Assembly (NCBI GenBank): GCA_018882745.1
Contig: VFFD01000007.1
Coordinates: forward strand, 1-33,321
Origin: Candidatus Nanopelagicaceae bacterium
GTDB taxonomy: Bacteria; Actinomycetota; Actinomycetes; Nanopelagicales; Nanopelagicaceae
Reading direction: 5' to 3'
Length of the DNA stretch: 33,321 nucleotides
The position numbers and the translations under genes are program-made. The notes under the pieces are model-generated. The model worked only from the letters and a program-made list of their open reading frames with translations, searched no databases and had not been told where the DNA came from. Below, one piece after another: positions 5,964-14,289 of the stretch. The stretch's first letter is position 1; the number at the start of each line of letters is the position of its first letter.

Positions 5964-7799
5964 ATGTCATTCATCCCATCTACCTTTACCTACGTGAGTG
6001 ATCAGAAATCTTTGAAACGTGGTGCAGCCCTTGGATGGCAGCCCACTTTCGACGATATTGGGCGCGCTCTCATCGATACCACATTTGTAGTTGTTGATCT
6101 AGAGACAACCGGTGGCTCGCATTCCAATTCTTCTATCACCGAAATTGGTGCGGTGAAAATTCGTGGCGGAGAAATCATCGGAGAATTCCAAACTCTTGTA
6201 AACCCAGAATCGCCCATTCCGGCCTTCATCACTGTGCTGACTGGCATCACTGATGCCATGGTCATTGAAGCTCCCAAGATCGGTGAAGCGTTGTTTTCGT
6301 TCTTAGAGTTTGCTGGTTCTCCGGAAGAAACAGTTTTGATTGCACATAATGCGCCTTTTGATATCGGATTTCTAAAAGCTGCGGCACTGGAGTGCGCAAC
6401 GCCGTGGCCCAAGTTCCAGGTCATCGACACAGCGCGCGTGGCGCGTTGTGTCGTTACTCGTGATGAGGCGCCAAATTGCAAGCTTGCAACACTTGCAAAT
6501 TTCTTTGGCGCGGCTACAAATCCAGATCACCGTGCGCTCTCTGATGCGCGCGCCACAGTTGATGTTTTTCATGGGATTCTGGATCGATTGGGTTCCTTTG
6601 GCGTCACAACATTGGAGGATCTCAAATCATTCTCAAATCGCATTACTGACTCACAACGAAAGAAGCGTTACCTAGCAGAAGGTCTCCCGAACAGTCCTGG
6701 CGTCTACATCTTTAGGGATGAACAACGTGAGCCGCTTTATATCGGCACTACTCGCAACCTTAAGAATCGCGTTCGTTCCTATTTCACTGCCGCAGAAACA
6801 CGTAAACGTATACATGACATGATCACTCTGGCCCACTATCTCGATTACATCGAGACTCCAACCATTATTGAAGCAGAAGTCCGCGAACTACGTCTTATTG
6901 CAGAAAAGCAACCGCGCTTTAATCGTCGCTCGAAATTCCAAGAAAAAGCAGTATGGGTCAAAATTACAGAAGAGAATTTCCCAAGATTGGTTTCGGTCCG
7001 AGGCCAGCGCGGACTCTCCGATGATCTCGGATGGTGCGGACCATTCAATGGCCGTGATGAAGCAGCTCGCGCGATTGAAGCAATCTATGAAGTTACTCAA
7101 ATTCGCCAATGCTCCCCTCGCATCACACTAAATTCCATGAAAAGTGCAAGTCCCTGCGCCCTCTTTGATATGAAAAAGTGCGGCGCTCCCTGCGTGGGTA
7201 AGGAATCAGTTGACTCTTATTCATCTCATGTCTTAACCACTCAGATTTCGATGCATCATGACGCCACCACAATCCTTAACTCCATCAATCAAAGAATGAA
7301 GGAGTTGGCTCATCAAGAACGTTTTGAAGAGGCCGCTGAATTACGTAACCGACTTAGCTCATTTATTCGCGGTACTGCACGCGGGCAGCGCATTAGATCT
7401 CTCACCCGAGTTCCACACCTGATTGCAGCTCTTCCAGTTTCGCCACGGCAATGGGAGTTCATTGTTATTCGTTATGGTCGGCTAGCCGGAAGCGCCCAAG
7501 GTAGCTCTGCCAATTATCGCGATGTCATTGAAAGTCTGATTCTCACAGCAGATGTCGTTGTCGATAATGGCGAGATACTTCCCGCATCTCATCATGAAGA
7601 GGTTGAAGTTCTGCTTCGCTACCTTTCGCACGACGGAATCAGACTTATCGATATTCAAGGTGAATGGTGCATGCCCACTTTCGGCTCTGGTGCAGCGCGA
7701 GAGAATTTGGAACGAGTTAGGGAAGTTTCAGATTCCCTCCGCTATAAAGAGGACTTTGCTAACTCGTTTGAAAGATCTGCCCAACGCTCCACAAGGTGA
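5964..7799 (+). CDS. DEDDh exonuclease-UvrC-like (GIY-YIG) fusion nuclease
   Basis: This 611-aa protein has two nuclease modules. Residues about 40-205 are a DnaQ-like 3'-5' exonuclease: DLE at 45-47, PFD with Asp133, and HRALSDA giving His189 and Asp194 (DEDDh set). Residues about 244-325 are a GIY-YIG domain like the N-terminus of UvrC (GVY 246-248, YIG 259-261, Arg269, a Glu-rich EAEVRELR helix). A UVR-type helix pair follows near 435-465. The C-terminal RNase H-like and HhH parts of true UvrC are missing. Such fusions are known in actinobacteria (for example mycobacterial Rv2191). A DNA-repair role, perhaps an alternative 3' incision as in Cho, is inferred. The 3' end overlaps trpD on the other strand by 58 bp. 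Confidence 0.9.
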   Translation: MSFIPSTFTYVSDQKSLKRGAALGWQPTFDDIGRALIDTTFVVVDLETTGGSHSNSSITEIGAVKIRGGEIIGEFQTLVNPESPIPAFITVLTGITDAMVIEAPKIGEALFSFLEFAGSPEETVLIAHNAPFDIGFLKAAALECATPWPKFQVIDTARVARCVVTRDEAPNCKLATLANFFGAATNPDHRALSDARATVDVFHGILDRLGSFGVTTLEDLKSFSNRITDSQRKKRYLAEGLPNSPGVYIFRDEQREPLYIGTTRNLKNRVRSYFTAAETRKRIHDMITLAHYLDYIETPTIIEAEVRELRLIAEKQPRFNRRSKFQEKAVWVKITEENFPRLVSVRGQRGLSDDLGWCGPFNGRDEAARAIEAIYEVTQIRQCSPRITLNSMKSASPCALFDMKKCGAPCVGKESVDSYSSHVLTTQISMHHDATTILNSINQRMKELAHQERFEEAAELRNRLSSFIRGTARGQRIRSLTRVPHLIAALPVSPRQWEFIVIRYGRLAGSAQGSSANYRDVIESLILTADVVVDNGEILPASHHEEVEVLLRYLSHDGIRLIDIQGEWCMPTFGSGAARENLERVREVSDSLRYKEDFANSFERSAQRSTR

Positions 7800-8800
7800 A
7801 GTGCAGCTCCACTATCCACCGCTTGTTTAGCAAGAACATATCCGTTGGCAAATTGTTGCTCTATACCGAGATGAAAATCACCTTTGAAGGCAGCAATCGC
7901 AGCAGCTGCATTAATCAGCACAGATTCCCGATATGCCCCTAATTCTCCGGCAAAAATCCCACGAGTAATCTGGGCGTTTTCATCGGGAGTTCCGCCTTTG
8001 AGAGCGCTCAATGGGAACTTCTCTAATCCAATTTCGCTCGGATCAAAAATTTCACGGCGAAGGACGCCATCTTTGATGATCAAGACGGTTGTGGTTGTGC
8101 TGAGCGAAACTTCATCAAGACCATCATCCCCCCGAAAGACAAAACCTTCGCAGCCTCGTTTAGCTAGAACTTCGGCGACTGTCTCCAATAACTCCGCCCT
8201 TGCAACGCCAATTGCTACGCACTGTGGCTTGGCTGGATTAGCAAGAGGGCCCAAGATGTTAAATATTGTCGGTACTCCAAGCTCTTTCCGAGCCTGTGCG
8301 GCGTGCTTCATGGCCGGATGAAATGTTGGGGCAAACGCAAAACCAATTCCAATCTTCCGTACGCACTCTGCAACGCCTTTGGCTCCTAGCGTGATGTTGA
8401 TACCAAGAGATTCGAGAAGATCTGCTGCGCCACTTCTTGATGTTGCAGCGCGGTTTCCGTGTTTGATAGTGCGCGCGCCGGCAGCCGTAGTAATGATGGC
8501 CGCCGTCGTTGAAATATTGATTGTGTTCGCGCCATCTCCACCGGTTCCGACAATATCGACTGCACGATCTGGAATCTCGATGAGAGATGCTTTGCGATAC
8601 ATGCAATCGACAAGAGAATTAACTTCATCTGCTGTCTCGCCTTTTTCTTTGAGAGCGAGGAGAAACCTCTTTGTGTTCTCAGTAGAGCTCGCGCCTTCAA
8701 GAATCTCATTCATCGCCCATTCGATCTGGGGAGCACTTAACTCAGATTTTGTGGCAAGGGTGGCAAAAACGTCCTCCCACGAAGGAGAAGAGGAATTCAT
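7742..8800 (-). CDS. trpD: Anthranilate phosphoribosyltransferase
   Basis: The enzyme transfers the phosphoribosyl group of PRPP to anthranilate, the second step of tryptophan synthesis from chorismate. The 352-aa length is normal. The PRPP-binding GTGGDG loop is at 85-90, with NIST after it; KHGNRAATSRSGAADLLE (the second Mg/PRPP and anthranilate region) and GPLANPA are all present. It stands away from other trp genes, next to the cytochrome cluster, an arrangement also seen in other actinobacteria. The start lies 3 bp after the stop of the upstream receiver-like gene, so the two are co-transcribed. The last 58 bp run through the coding end of the convergent nuclease gene. Confidence 0.96.
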   Translation of the reverse strand: MNSSSPSWEDVFATLATKSELSAPQIEWAMNEILEGASSTENTKRFLLALKEKGETADEVNSLVDCMYRKASLIEIPDRAVDIVGTGGDGANTINISTTAAIITTAAGARTIKHGNRAATSRSGAADLLESLGINITLGAKGVAECVRKIGIGFAFAPTFHPAMKHAAQARKELGVPTIFNILGPLANPAKPQCVAIGVARAELLETVAEVLAKRGCEGFVFRGDDGLDEVSLSTTTTVLIIKDGVLRREIFDPSEIGLEKFPLSALKGGTPDENAQITRGIFAGELGAYRESVLINAAAAIAAFKGDFHLGIEQQFANGYVLAKQAVDSGAALHLVERWADLSNELAKSSL

Positions 8801-8803
8801 GAT

Positions 8804-9217
8804 TTAGGCCGTGACGCGTGATTTGCGGAAGATATCCGCAACTGTTGTAGCAATTGTGAAGGGATCTATTGGGTGACTGATAACGCCTTCAGCGCGTGAC
8901 CAACCAGCTAGCCAGGCATCGGATGCTCGACCAACCAGAACAATGACAGTTCCACAATTGAAAACTTCATCTTTTAATTGCTTGGCAATCCCCAATCCGC
9001 CTTCAGGAACTGATTCCCCGTCCAAGATATAGAGATCGAAGTTCTTGCCGCCATCCACGCGAGCGCGCAAAGCAGGACCTGTCGCAAACTCAGAAATTGT
9101 GTGCGGCGGTAGATCGGGAGCAATGCGAGAGCCCAGCGCTTTTTTCACGGTTTCGCGCACCGATGAATCGTCGGAAAAGAGGGCGATCCCTAATGTTTGC
9201 TCTGATTGAGTTCCCAT
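8804..9217 (-). CDS. Stand-alone receiver-like (pseudo-receiver) protein
   Basis: This is a 137-aa single-domain protein with the alternating pattern of a response-regulator receiver: acidic pair Asp16-Asp17 after strand 1, and a possible phospho-acceptor Asp66 in LYILDG. The switch Thr/Ser after strand 4 is not obvious (VLVGRASD). The invariant Lys before the cis-Pro of strand 5 is His115 (ISHPIDP). There is no output domain and no histidine kinase nearby. It may be a phosphorylation-independent signalling or scaffold protein. A receiver-like gene beside trpD/ctaE is a familiar actinobacterial neighbourhood as I recall it. It heads the operon with trpD. Confidence 0.65.
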   Translation of the reverse strand: MGTQSEQTLGIALFSDDSSVRETVKKALGSRIAPDLPPHTISEFATGPALRARVDGGKNFDLYILDGESVPEGGLGIAKQLKDEVFNCGTVIVLVGRASDAWLAGWSRAEGVISHPIDPFTIATTVADIFRKSRVTA

Positions 9218-9227
9218 GATTCAGGCA

Positions 9228-9233
9228 ATTCTA
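9228..9233 (-). promoter_or_regulatory. Candidate -10 (TAGAAT) of the receiver-trpD operon
   Basis: TAGAAT on the minus strand ends 10 nt before the ATG at 9217, giving a leader of only a few bases. No Shine-Dalgarno is visible. Confidence 0.4.
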
Positions 9234-9337
9234 GGGGCTGATTTTCACCTTTGTTTGCTCTTTCTGCGCGTGATGCGTTTCACCGCACCGACCTATCTTT
9301 CTGAGCTATCAACGGCTGAAAATGAAGGCTTTTCGGG

Positions 9338-9343
9338 AATAAT
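9338..9343 (+). promoter_or_regulatory. Candidate -10 (AATAAT) of the ctaE-qcrCAB operon
   Basis: AATAAT (one mismatch to TATAAT) ends 7 nt before the ATG of ctaE. There is no purine-rich Shine-Dalgarno: the spacer is C-rich. This again suggests a leaderless message. Confidence 0.4.
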
Positions 9344-9350
9344 CCCCCCT

Positions 9351-9977
9351 ATGAGTAGCGCGGTAGCCACCCCACCTCGACTTAATCGACCAAACATCGT
9401 TGCAGTAGGAACGATCGTCTGGCTCTCAAGTGAGTTGATGTTCTTCGCTGCGCTCTTCGCAATGTATTTCACGACGCGCGCCGTCCAAGGACCAGAGAAA
9501 TGGACTGAAGGCGTCGGATATCTCAATATTCCATTCTCTGCGCTCAACACCACCGTTCTCGTCCTCTCTTCTGTCACATGCCAGTTTGGAGTTTTCGCTG
9601 CCGAACGTTTTCAAAATGCGCGCACTGGAACGCTCCTTCAGATTTCGAAGTGGGGAATGCGCGAATGGTTTGCTCTTACTTTTGCTATGGGCGCTTTCTT
9701 TATCGGTGGCCAAGTATTCGAATATGCCGAACTCGTTCATGAAGGTCTCTCCATTTCTTCTTCTCCGTACGGTTCCGTCTTTTATTTGGCAACGGGCTTC
9801 CATGGCTTACATGTAACCGGCGGCTTGATTGCTTTCTTAATTGTGATGATCCGAGTTTCAAAAGCCCGACGTTTTGGCCACTCTCAAGCAACCACTGCAA
9901 TCGTGGTCTCTTATTACTGGCACTTCGTTGACATTGTTTGGATTGCTCTCTTCTCAGCAATTTACTTGGTGCAATAA
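9351..9977 (+). CDS. ctaE: Cytochrome c oxidase subunit III
   Basis: Subunit III of the aa3-type terminal oxidase, a membrane protein of about five helices in the actinobacterial short form (208 aa). The N-terminal LNRPN...[14 protein letters not shown], the middle AERF and GQVFEY segments, and the C-terminal [10 protein letters not shown] and [12 protein letters not shown] blocks are the family signatures. The frame is open 45 codons further upstream, but the conserved family start and the -10-like element both point to the ATG at 9351. qcrC begins at the base after its stop, so oxidase and bc1 subunits are co-expressed, which fits the obligate III-IV supercomplex of Actinobacteria. Confidence 0.96.
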   Translation: MSSAVATPPRLNRPNIVAVGTIVWLSSELMFFAALFAMYFTTRAVQGPEKWTEGVGYLNIPFSALNTTVLVLSSVTCQFGVFAAERFQNARTGTLLQISKWGMREWFALTFAMGAFFIGGQVFEYAELVHEGLSISSSPYGSVFYLATGFHGLHVTGGLIAFLIVMIRVSKARRFGHSQATTAIVVSYYWHFVDIVWIALFSAIYLVQ

Positions 9978-10772
9978 ATGAGGTTCATCTCCAGATATCG
10001 CCGCCACCGATTTGCGGGACCATTCCTTCTGCTCGCAGGATTGCTCTTTGTTGGAATTAGCTACACCGTTGCACAGGCAGCGTCAGAGAGTGCAGTACTG
10101 AATACATCCGACAAGGCAACTCTCATTGCTGAAGGAAAAGAAATCTTCGCGAGAGGTTGCTCATCGTGTCACGGACTTAATGCCGAGGGCGCTGGGATTG
10201 CACCGTCGCTTATTGGAGTTGGAGCAGCATCAGTTGATTTCCAAGTAGCAACAGGTCGTATGCCAATGGCTGATATGAGCCATCAGGCAATGAGAAAAGA
10301 ACCGGTCTACAACGAGGAAGAGACTGCTGCTCTTGCGGCATACGTTGCTTCCCTTGCTCCTGGCCCTGCTGCAGTAACTAATGAAGAATTAGCGTGGGAA
10401 CGAAGTGGTGATACGGCTGAAGGCGGAGAGCTTTTCCGCAATAACTGCGCCATGTGTCATAACTTTGCCGGCCAAGGTGGAGCTCTTACCCAAGGAAAAT
10501 ATGCTCCAACTGTTATGGGTGTTGAACCTAAACACATTTACGAGGCGATGTTGACTGGACCGCAAGCAATGCCAGTCTTCTCAGACTCAGTCCTAACTCC
10601 CCAGGAAAAGCTATCCATCATCAAATGGATTAAGCATGCTGAAAACGAACCAGCCCTTGGCGGCGCAGCTCTTGGTCGCGTAGGTCCTGTAACCGAAGGC
10701 TTGCTTGCGTGGACACTCGGACTTGGTTTACTCATTGGCGTTGCTGTGTGGCTTACAACGAAGGCTCGATAA
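9978..10772 (+). CDS. qcrC: Di-haem cytochrome c subunit of the bc1 complex (QcrC)
   Basis: This 264-aa protein is anchored by an N-terminal helix (about 14-34) and a C-terminal helix (about 240-260) and carries two c-type haem sites, CSSCH at 61-65 and CAMCH at 157-161. Each domain has candidate axial methionines (RMPM near 94-97, AMPV near 197-200). In Actinobacteria this di-haem subunit replaces soluble cytochrome c and wires complex III directly to the CuA site of complex IV. It starts directly after the ctaE stop and is followed 2 bp later by qcrA. Confidence 0.96.
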   Translation: MRFISRYRRHRFAGPFLLLAGLLFVGISYTVAQAASESAVLNTSDKATLIAEGKEIFARGCSSCHGLNAEGAGIAPSLIGVGAASVDFQVATGRMPMADMSHQAMRKEPVYNEEETAALAAYVASLAPGPAAVTNEELAWERSGDTAEGGELFRNNCAMCHNFAGQGGALTQGKYAPTVMGVEPKHIYEAMLTGPQAMPVFSDSVLTPQEKLSIIKWIKHAENEPALGGAALGRVGPVTEGLLAWTLGLGLLIGVAVWLTTKAR

Positions 10773-10774
10773 AA

Positions 10775-11770
10775 ATGTCAAATGAAATTGCACCGTTAAC
10801 CGATCCAGGTTTACCTGAACATATTCATCGAAAAGCAGATGTGGATCCTCGCGCGGCAAAGAGAGCTGAACGCCAAGTTGGAATTCTCTTTCTACTTTCT
10901 GTCTTTGGAACCCTGCTCTTTATCTATGCCTATGTAGGAATCGACGAGTCAATCTTCATATTTCTTCCCATCATGGGCACTACCAATGCGCACCAACTTT
11001 TCTTGGGACTTGGCCTTGCCATGTCACTCTTCTTTATTGGAATGGCTGCTGTTCATTGGGCAAAAACGCTCATGCCCGATCACGAAGTAATTGATCACCG
11101 TAAGGAGCAGCGCTCCAAAGATGAAGATCGATCGGCATTTGTGGCAACCGTCAAGGAGCGCGCTGGTGAAGCAGGTCTCGGTCGCCGCCCTTTCATAAAG
11201 CGAACCATGGGACTTGCACTCGGTTTGGTTGGCCTCTCCCCGATTCTCTTGCTTCGCGATCTTGGACCGCTTCCTGAGAATGAATTAAACGAAACAAATT
11301 GGAAAGCTGGAACGCGCCTTGTTACAGATCCAGGCGATCGACCACTCAAACCTTCAGATCTAGAGGTCGGTGGCGTTGCTCAAGTGCAACCCGAATTCCC
11401 ACCAGGAAAAGAACGCCACCTAGATGACATCGCAAAAGATTCTGTGCTTCTCATTCGCATTCGACCTGAGGAGTTCAATCTCGATCCCGAGCGTCTTTCT
11501 TGGACCTATGAAGGCATCATCGCCTTCTCGAAGATTTGCTCACACATGGGCTGTGCCGTAGCTCTCTATGAACAGACCACAAAACATCTTCTCTGTCCTT
11601 GCCATCAATCGACTTTTGATGTGACTCGTGCCGCCAAAGTTATCTTTGGACCAGCGGCCCGAGCACTGCCACAATTAGCAATCACTGTAGACAGTGAGGG
11701 TTACATCGTGGCGAAGGCGCCATTTAATGAAGCCGTCGGACCTAGTTTCTGGGAGCGTGATTCCAAGTGA
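10775..11770 (+). CDS. qcrA: Rieske iron-sulfur subunit of the bc1 complex (QcrA)
   Basis: This is a 331-aa protein of the actinobacterial type. It has an extended N-terminus with two hydrophobic segments (about 36-55 and 73-97), a third (about 145-160), then the Rieske domain. The [2Fe-2S] ligands are Cys255/His257 in CSHMGC and Cys274/His277 in CPCH, with Cys260 and Cys276 as the expected disulfide. The RR..KR stretch before the third helix resembles the Tat-type signal known from actinobacterial Rieske proteins. The ATG sits 2 bp after qcrC; longer in-frame starts would run into qcrC and are rejected. The stop overlaps the qcrB GTG (GTGA). Confidence 0.96.
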   Translation: MSNEIAPLTDPGLPEHIHRKADVDPRAAKRAERQVGILFLLSVFGTLLFIYAYVGIDESIFIFLPIMGTTNAHQLFLGLGLAMSLFFIGMAAVHWAKTLMPDHEVIDHRKEQRSKDEDRSAFVATVKERAGEAGLGRRPFIKRTMGLALGLVGLSPILLLRDLGPLPENELNETNWKAGTRLVTDPGDRPLKPSDLEVGGVAQVQPEFPPGKERHLDDIAKDSVLLIRIRPEEFNLDPERLSWTYEGIIAFSKICSHMGCAVALYEQTTKHLLCPCHQSTFDVTRAAKVIFGPAARALPQLAITVDSEGYIVAKAPFNEAVGPSFWERDSK

Positions 11771-13356
11771 GCGCACGTGAACGCGTAGCGGGACAAGTAG
11801 CGAACTATGTGGATGAACGCACTGGCTCAGCAAAGTGGCTAAAGAAGACGCTCACAAAAGTCTTCCCTGATCACTGGTCCTTTATGTTGGGTGAAATAGT
11901 TCTTTATTCATTTATCATTCTTTTGCTTTCGGGGACATTTCTAACTTTCTGGTTTGATCCTTCAATGCGTGAAGTTGAGTATGAAGGCTCATACGAACCG
12001 CTCTCAGGCTTGAAGATGTCTGCGGCCTACGCATCTACGCTACATATTTCTTTTGATGTGCGTGGTGGACTGCTAATGCGCCAGATTCATCACTGGGCAG
12101 CTTTGATCTTTATGGCGGCGATGGTTGCTCACTTGATGCGCGTTTTCTTTACCGGCGCGTTTCGTAAGCCACGCGAGTTCAACTGGATCATCGGAGTTGG
12201 ACTTCTAACTCTTGGAATCGTTGAAGGATTCCTCGGTTACTCACTTCCAGATGATCTACTCTCTGGAACCGGTATCCGCATCGCAGAAGCAATTATTCAA
12301 GCGCTCCCTGTAGTGGGCTCATACCTCGCGTACTTTATTTTCGGCGGAGCATTCCCGGGCGAGATGTTTATCCAAAGAATTTATGTCGTCCATATTCTCT
12401 TAATTCCTGGAATTTTCCTGGCTTTGATTACAGCGCACTTGATGTTGGTCTGGTACCAGAAACACACTCAATACCCAGGTCCAGGTCGCACCGAAAAGAA
12501 TGTTGTTGGTTATCCATTGATGCCGGTCTATATGGCAAAAGCTGGCGGGTTCTTCTTTATTGTCTTTGGCGTGACTGCTTTCCTCGGCGCCTTCGCCTCC
12601 ATAAATCCCCTCTGGCTCTACGGCCCCTACACGCCTGGGCAGATTTCTGCCGGATCACAGCCAGACTGGTACATGGGTTGGCTCGATGGCTTGGTTCGTA
12701 TGGCGCCACCACTTGAAACTTATTGGTTTGGCTACACAATTTCCTGGAACATTCTCATTCCGGGATTAATCATCCCTGGAATCATCTTTACTGGAATGGC
12801 GCTCTATCCGTTTATCGAAAGCTGGATGACAGGAGATAAGCGCGAGCATCACCTTCTTGATCGTCCTAGAAATGCACCCAACCGCACCGCCCTCGGCGCA
12901 ATGTCCATCACTTTCATGTTGGTCGCTCTCATTAACGGCGGAAACGATCTCATTGCAACGCACTTTGATCTTTCGATTAACCAGATCATGTGGTTTACCC
13001 GCATAGGAATTATCGTTCTTCCTCCGTTGGTCTTTGTTATAACCAAGAGAATCTGTCTCTCGCTGCAGCGCGCAGACCGCGAATTAGTACTCCATGGTCG
13101 CGAGACCGGACGCCTTGTCATGTTGCCACATGGCGAATTCATTGAAGTACATGAACCGCTCTCACCTCAGAGGGCTTACTTGCTCACTCAACACGAACAA
13201 CTTCCCGCGCTCGAACCGGTTGCGGCTGATGCCAATGGCGTACGAAACCCTAAAGGTGCGAAGGCAAAAATACAGGCTCGCCTATCGCGCGCGAATCAAG
13301 AGCAGATCGCAAAGCCAACACCTAAAGAAGTGTTGGAAATCGAAGATCACCACTAA
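11767..13356 (+). CDS. qcrB: Cytochrome b subunit of the bc1 complex (QcrB)
   Basis: The quinol-oxidising membrane core of complex III, 529 aa. The two bis-His haem b pairs are visible in HHWAALIFMAAMVAH and, on a later helix, HILLIPG...TAHLMLVW. The Qo-site motif reads PDWY (PEWY variant, usual in Actinobacteria), in QPDWYMGW. A hydrophilic C-terminal tail of over 60 residues follows the last helix, as in mycobacterial QcrB. The GTG start overlaps the qcrA stop by four bases. It is the last gene of the ctaE-qcrCAB operon and faces the SRPBCC gene tail to tail, 12 bp apart. Confidence 0.96.
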   Translation: MSARERVAGQVANYVDERTGSAKWLKKTLTKVFPDHWSFMLGEIVLYSFIILLLSGTFLTFWFDPSMREVEYEGSYEPLSGLKMSAAYASTLHISFDVRGGLLMRQIHHWAALIFMAAMVAHLMRVFFTGAFRKPREFNWIIGVGLLTLGIVEGFLGYSLPDDLLSGTGIRIAEAIIQALPVVGSYLAYFIFGGAFPGEMFIQRIYVVHILLIPGIFLALITAHLMLVWYQKHTQYPGPGRTEKNVVGYPLMPVYMAKAGGFFFIVFGVTAFLGAFASINPLWLYGPYTPGQISAGSQPDWYMGWLDGLVRMAPPLETYWFGYTISWNILIPGLIIPGIIFTGMALYPFIESWMTGDKREHHLLDRPRNAPNRTALGAMSITFMLVALINGGNDLIATHFDLSINQIMWFTRIGIIVLPPLVFVITKRICLSLQRADRELVLHGRETGRLVMLPHGEFIEVHEPLSPQRAYLLTQHEQLPALEPVAADANGVRNPKGAKAKIQARLSRANQEQIAKPTPKEVLEIEDHH

Positions 13357-13376
13357 TTACCGTCGCGGTTAATTAG
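13353..13376. terminator. Weak shared hairpin between qcrB and the SRPBCC gene
   Basis: CTAATTACC can pair with GGTTAATTAG (one bulged T) around a 5-nt loop. It spans both stop codons. The stem is A/T-rich and without a clear U tract, so termination is only a possibility. Confidence 0.3.
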
Positions 13377-13836
13377 CTTCGCAGTATTCCTTTAAACGCA
13401 CTAGCGTTTTCGCTACAGCTTTTTGTGTATAGGGATATGCCTTGCGGACCTTCAACCATAAATTCAATGGCGTCGTCGTGCCATCAAAGCTTTCAATAAC
13501 TACGGTCTGAGTGGGAGAGATTTCCTTCAATTCATAACGCCAGATCCAGCGACCAAGGTGACGCCACGCGATGAGTTTGTTCTCTTCAAACTCAACTACG
13601 GTATTCGTGATTCGATACTTAATCCCAATCTCCATATTCATCCCGAATTTAGATCCAAGGGCTAATCGTTTAGGACCTTTGATAACGGAGCGGACAGAAT
13701 AGGAGCCGTCAATGATGGAATGCATCTGTGGGTTTGCGATGACATCAAAGATCTTCGAGGCCGGCGCATTGATGATGATTGATGCAGATTTAATTTTGGG
13801 ATTGCCAGTATCAAGAATCTCAGCGCGAAGGGTCAT
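13369..13836 (-). CDS. SRPBCC (START-like) family protein
   Basis: This is a 155-aa cytoplasmic protein of the SRPBCC / polyketide-cyclase-like helix-grip fold. The SASIIINAPASKIFDVIANP opening is the standard first strand and helix, followed by alternating strands including the Trp-rich HLGRWIWRYEL and a long amphipathic C-terminal helix. The family binds hydrophobic ligands; the ligand here is not predictable. It sits between the bc1 and oxidase operons but on its own promoter: TAGATT ends 6 nt before the ATG. A role in respiration is suggested only by position. Confidence 0.8.
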   Translation of the reverse strand: MTLRAEILDTGNPKIKSASIIINAPASKIFDVIANPQMHSIIDGSYSVRSVIKGPKRLALGSKFGMNMEIGIKYRITNTVVEFEENKLIAWRHLGRWIWRYELKEISPTQTVVIESFDGTTTPLNLWLKVRKAYPYTQKAVAKTLVRLKEYCEAN

Positions 13837-13842
13837 GTCTTA

Positions 13843-13848
13843 AATCTA
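13843..13848 (-). promoter_or_regulatory. Candidate -10 (TAGATT) of the SRPBCC gene
   Basis: TAGATT on the minus strand ends 6 nt before the ATG at 13836. No Shine-Dalgarno is visible, so the mRNA is probably leaderless. Confidence 0.45.
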
Positions 13849-13867
13849 ACCAAAAAATTGCGGGAAT

Positions 13868-14287
13868 TTAATGAAGAGAATCAGAGCCGTATGGTGAGTT
13901 TGATGGACGTTCGTATTCGAGAACAAACCCCATCACCGCAATGATGAGCGCCCCAGCGGTAATAAGTGTCAACCACCAACCAATCACGAGGCTGAGTCCG
14001 AGAGCTGTGGCTGCAAGTCCTACTGGTAGCGGCCACCAAGAATGCGGGCTATAGAAACCTAGTTCACCAGCGCCATCCGAGATAAGAGCCTCCGGATTAT
14101 CTTCAGGAAGGACTCCCCCTGTGCGACGATTAATAAACCAAAAGTAGTAACCGATAATCAGAGCAAGTCCGGCGCTGAGAAATATTGCGGTAACTCCGAG
14201 AGGCTCTCCACCTAACCACCAATAAATCGCGCCGACGATGGCGTAGAAAGCAAAAAGAAAGAGAAAGAGGCGGTAACCAGACTTCAT
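13868..14287 (-). CDS. ctaF: Cytochrome c oxidase subunit IV, actinobacterial type
   Basis: This is a 139-aa membrane protein with four hydrophobic segments arranged as two helical hairpins (about 5-25, 30-52, 88-105, 106-125), the plan of the actinobacterial CtaF subunit. GYYFWFINRRTGG...PED and the FYSPHSWWPLP segment are characteristic. It is required for assembly or activity of the aa3 oxidase in the supercomplex (knowledge from other actinobacteria). Its ATG is 2 bp after ctaD, completing a ctaC-ctaD-ctaF operon. Confidence 0.92.
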   Translation of the reverse strand: MKSGYRLFLFLFAFYAIVGAIYWWLGGEPLGVTAIFLSAGLALIIGYYFWFINRRTGGVLPEDNPEALISDGAGELGFYSPHSWWPLPVGLAATALGLSLVIGWWLTLITAGALIIAVMGFVLEYERPSNSPYGSDSLH

Positions 14288-14289
14288 TC

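Noticed and set aside
8259-8807. Several overlapping open frames on both strands across trpD
   Set aside because: They are shadows of trpD, whose PRPP-binding and anthranilate-site motifs fix the true frame.
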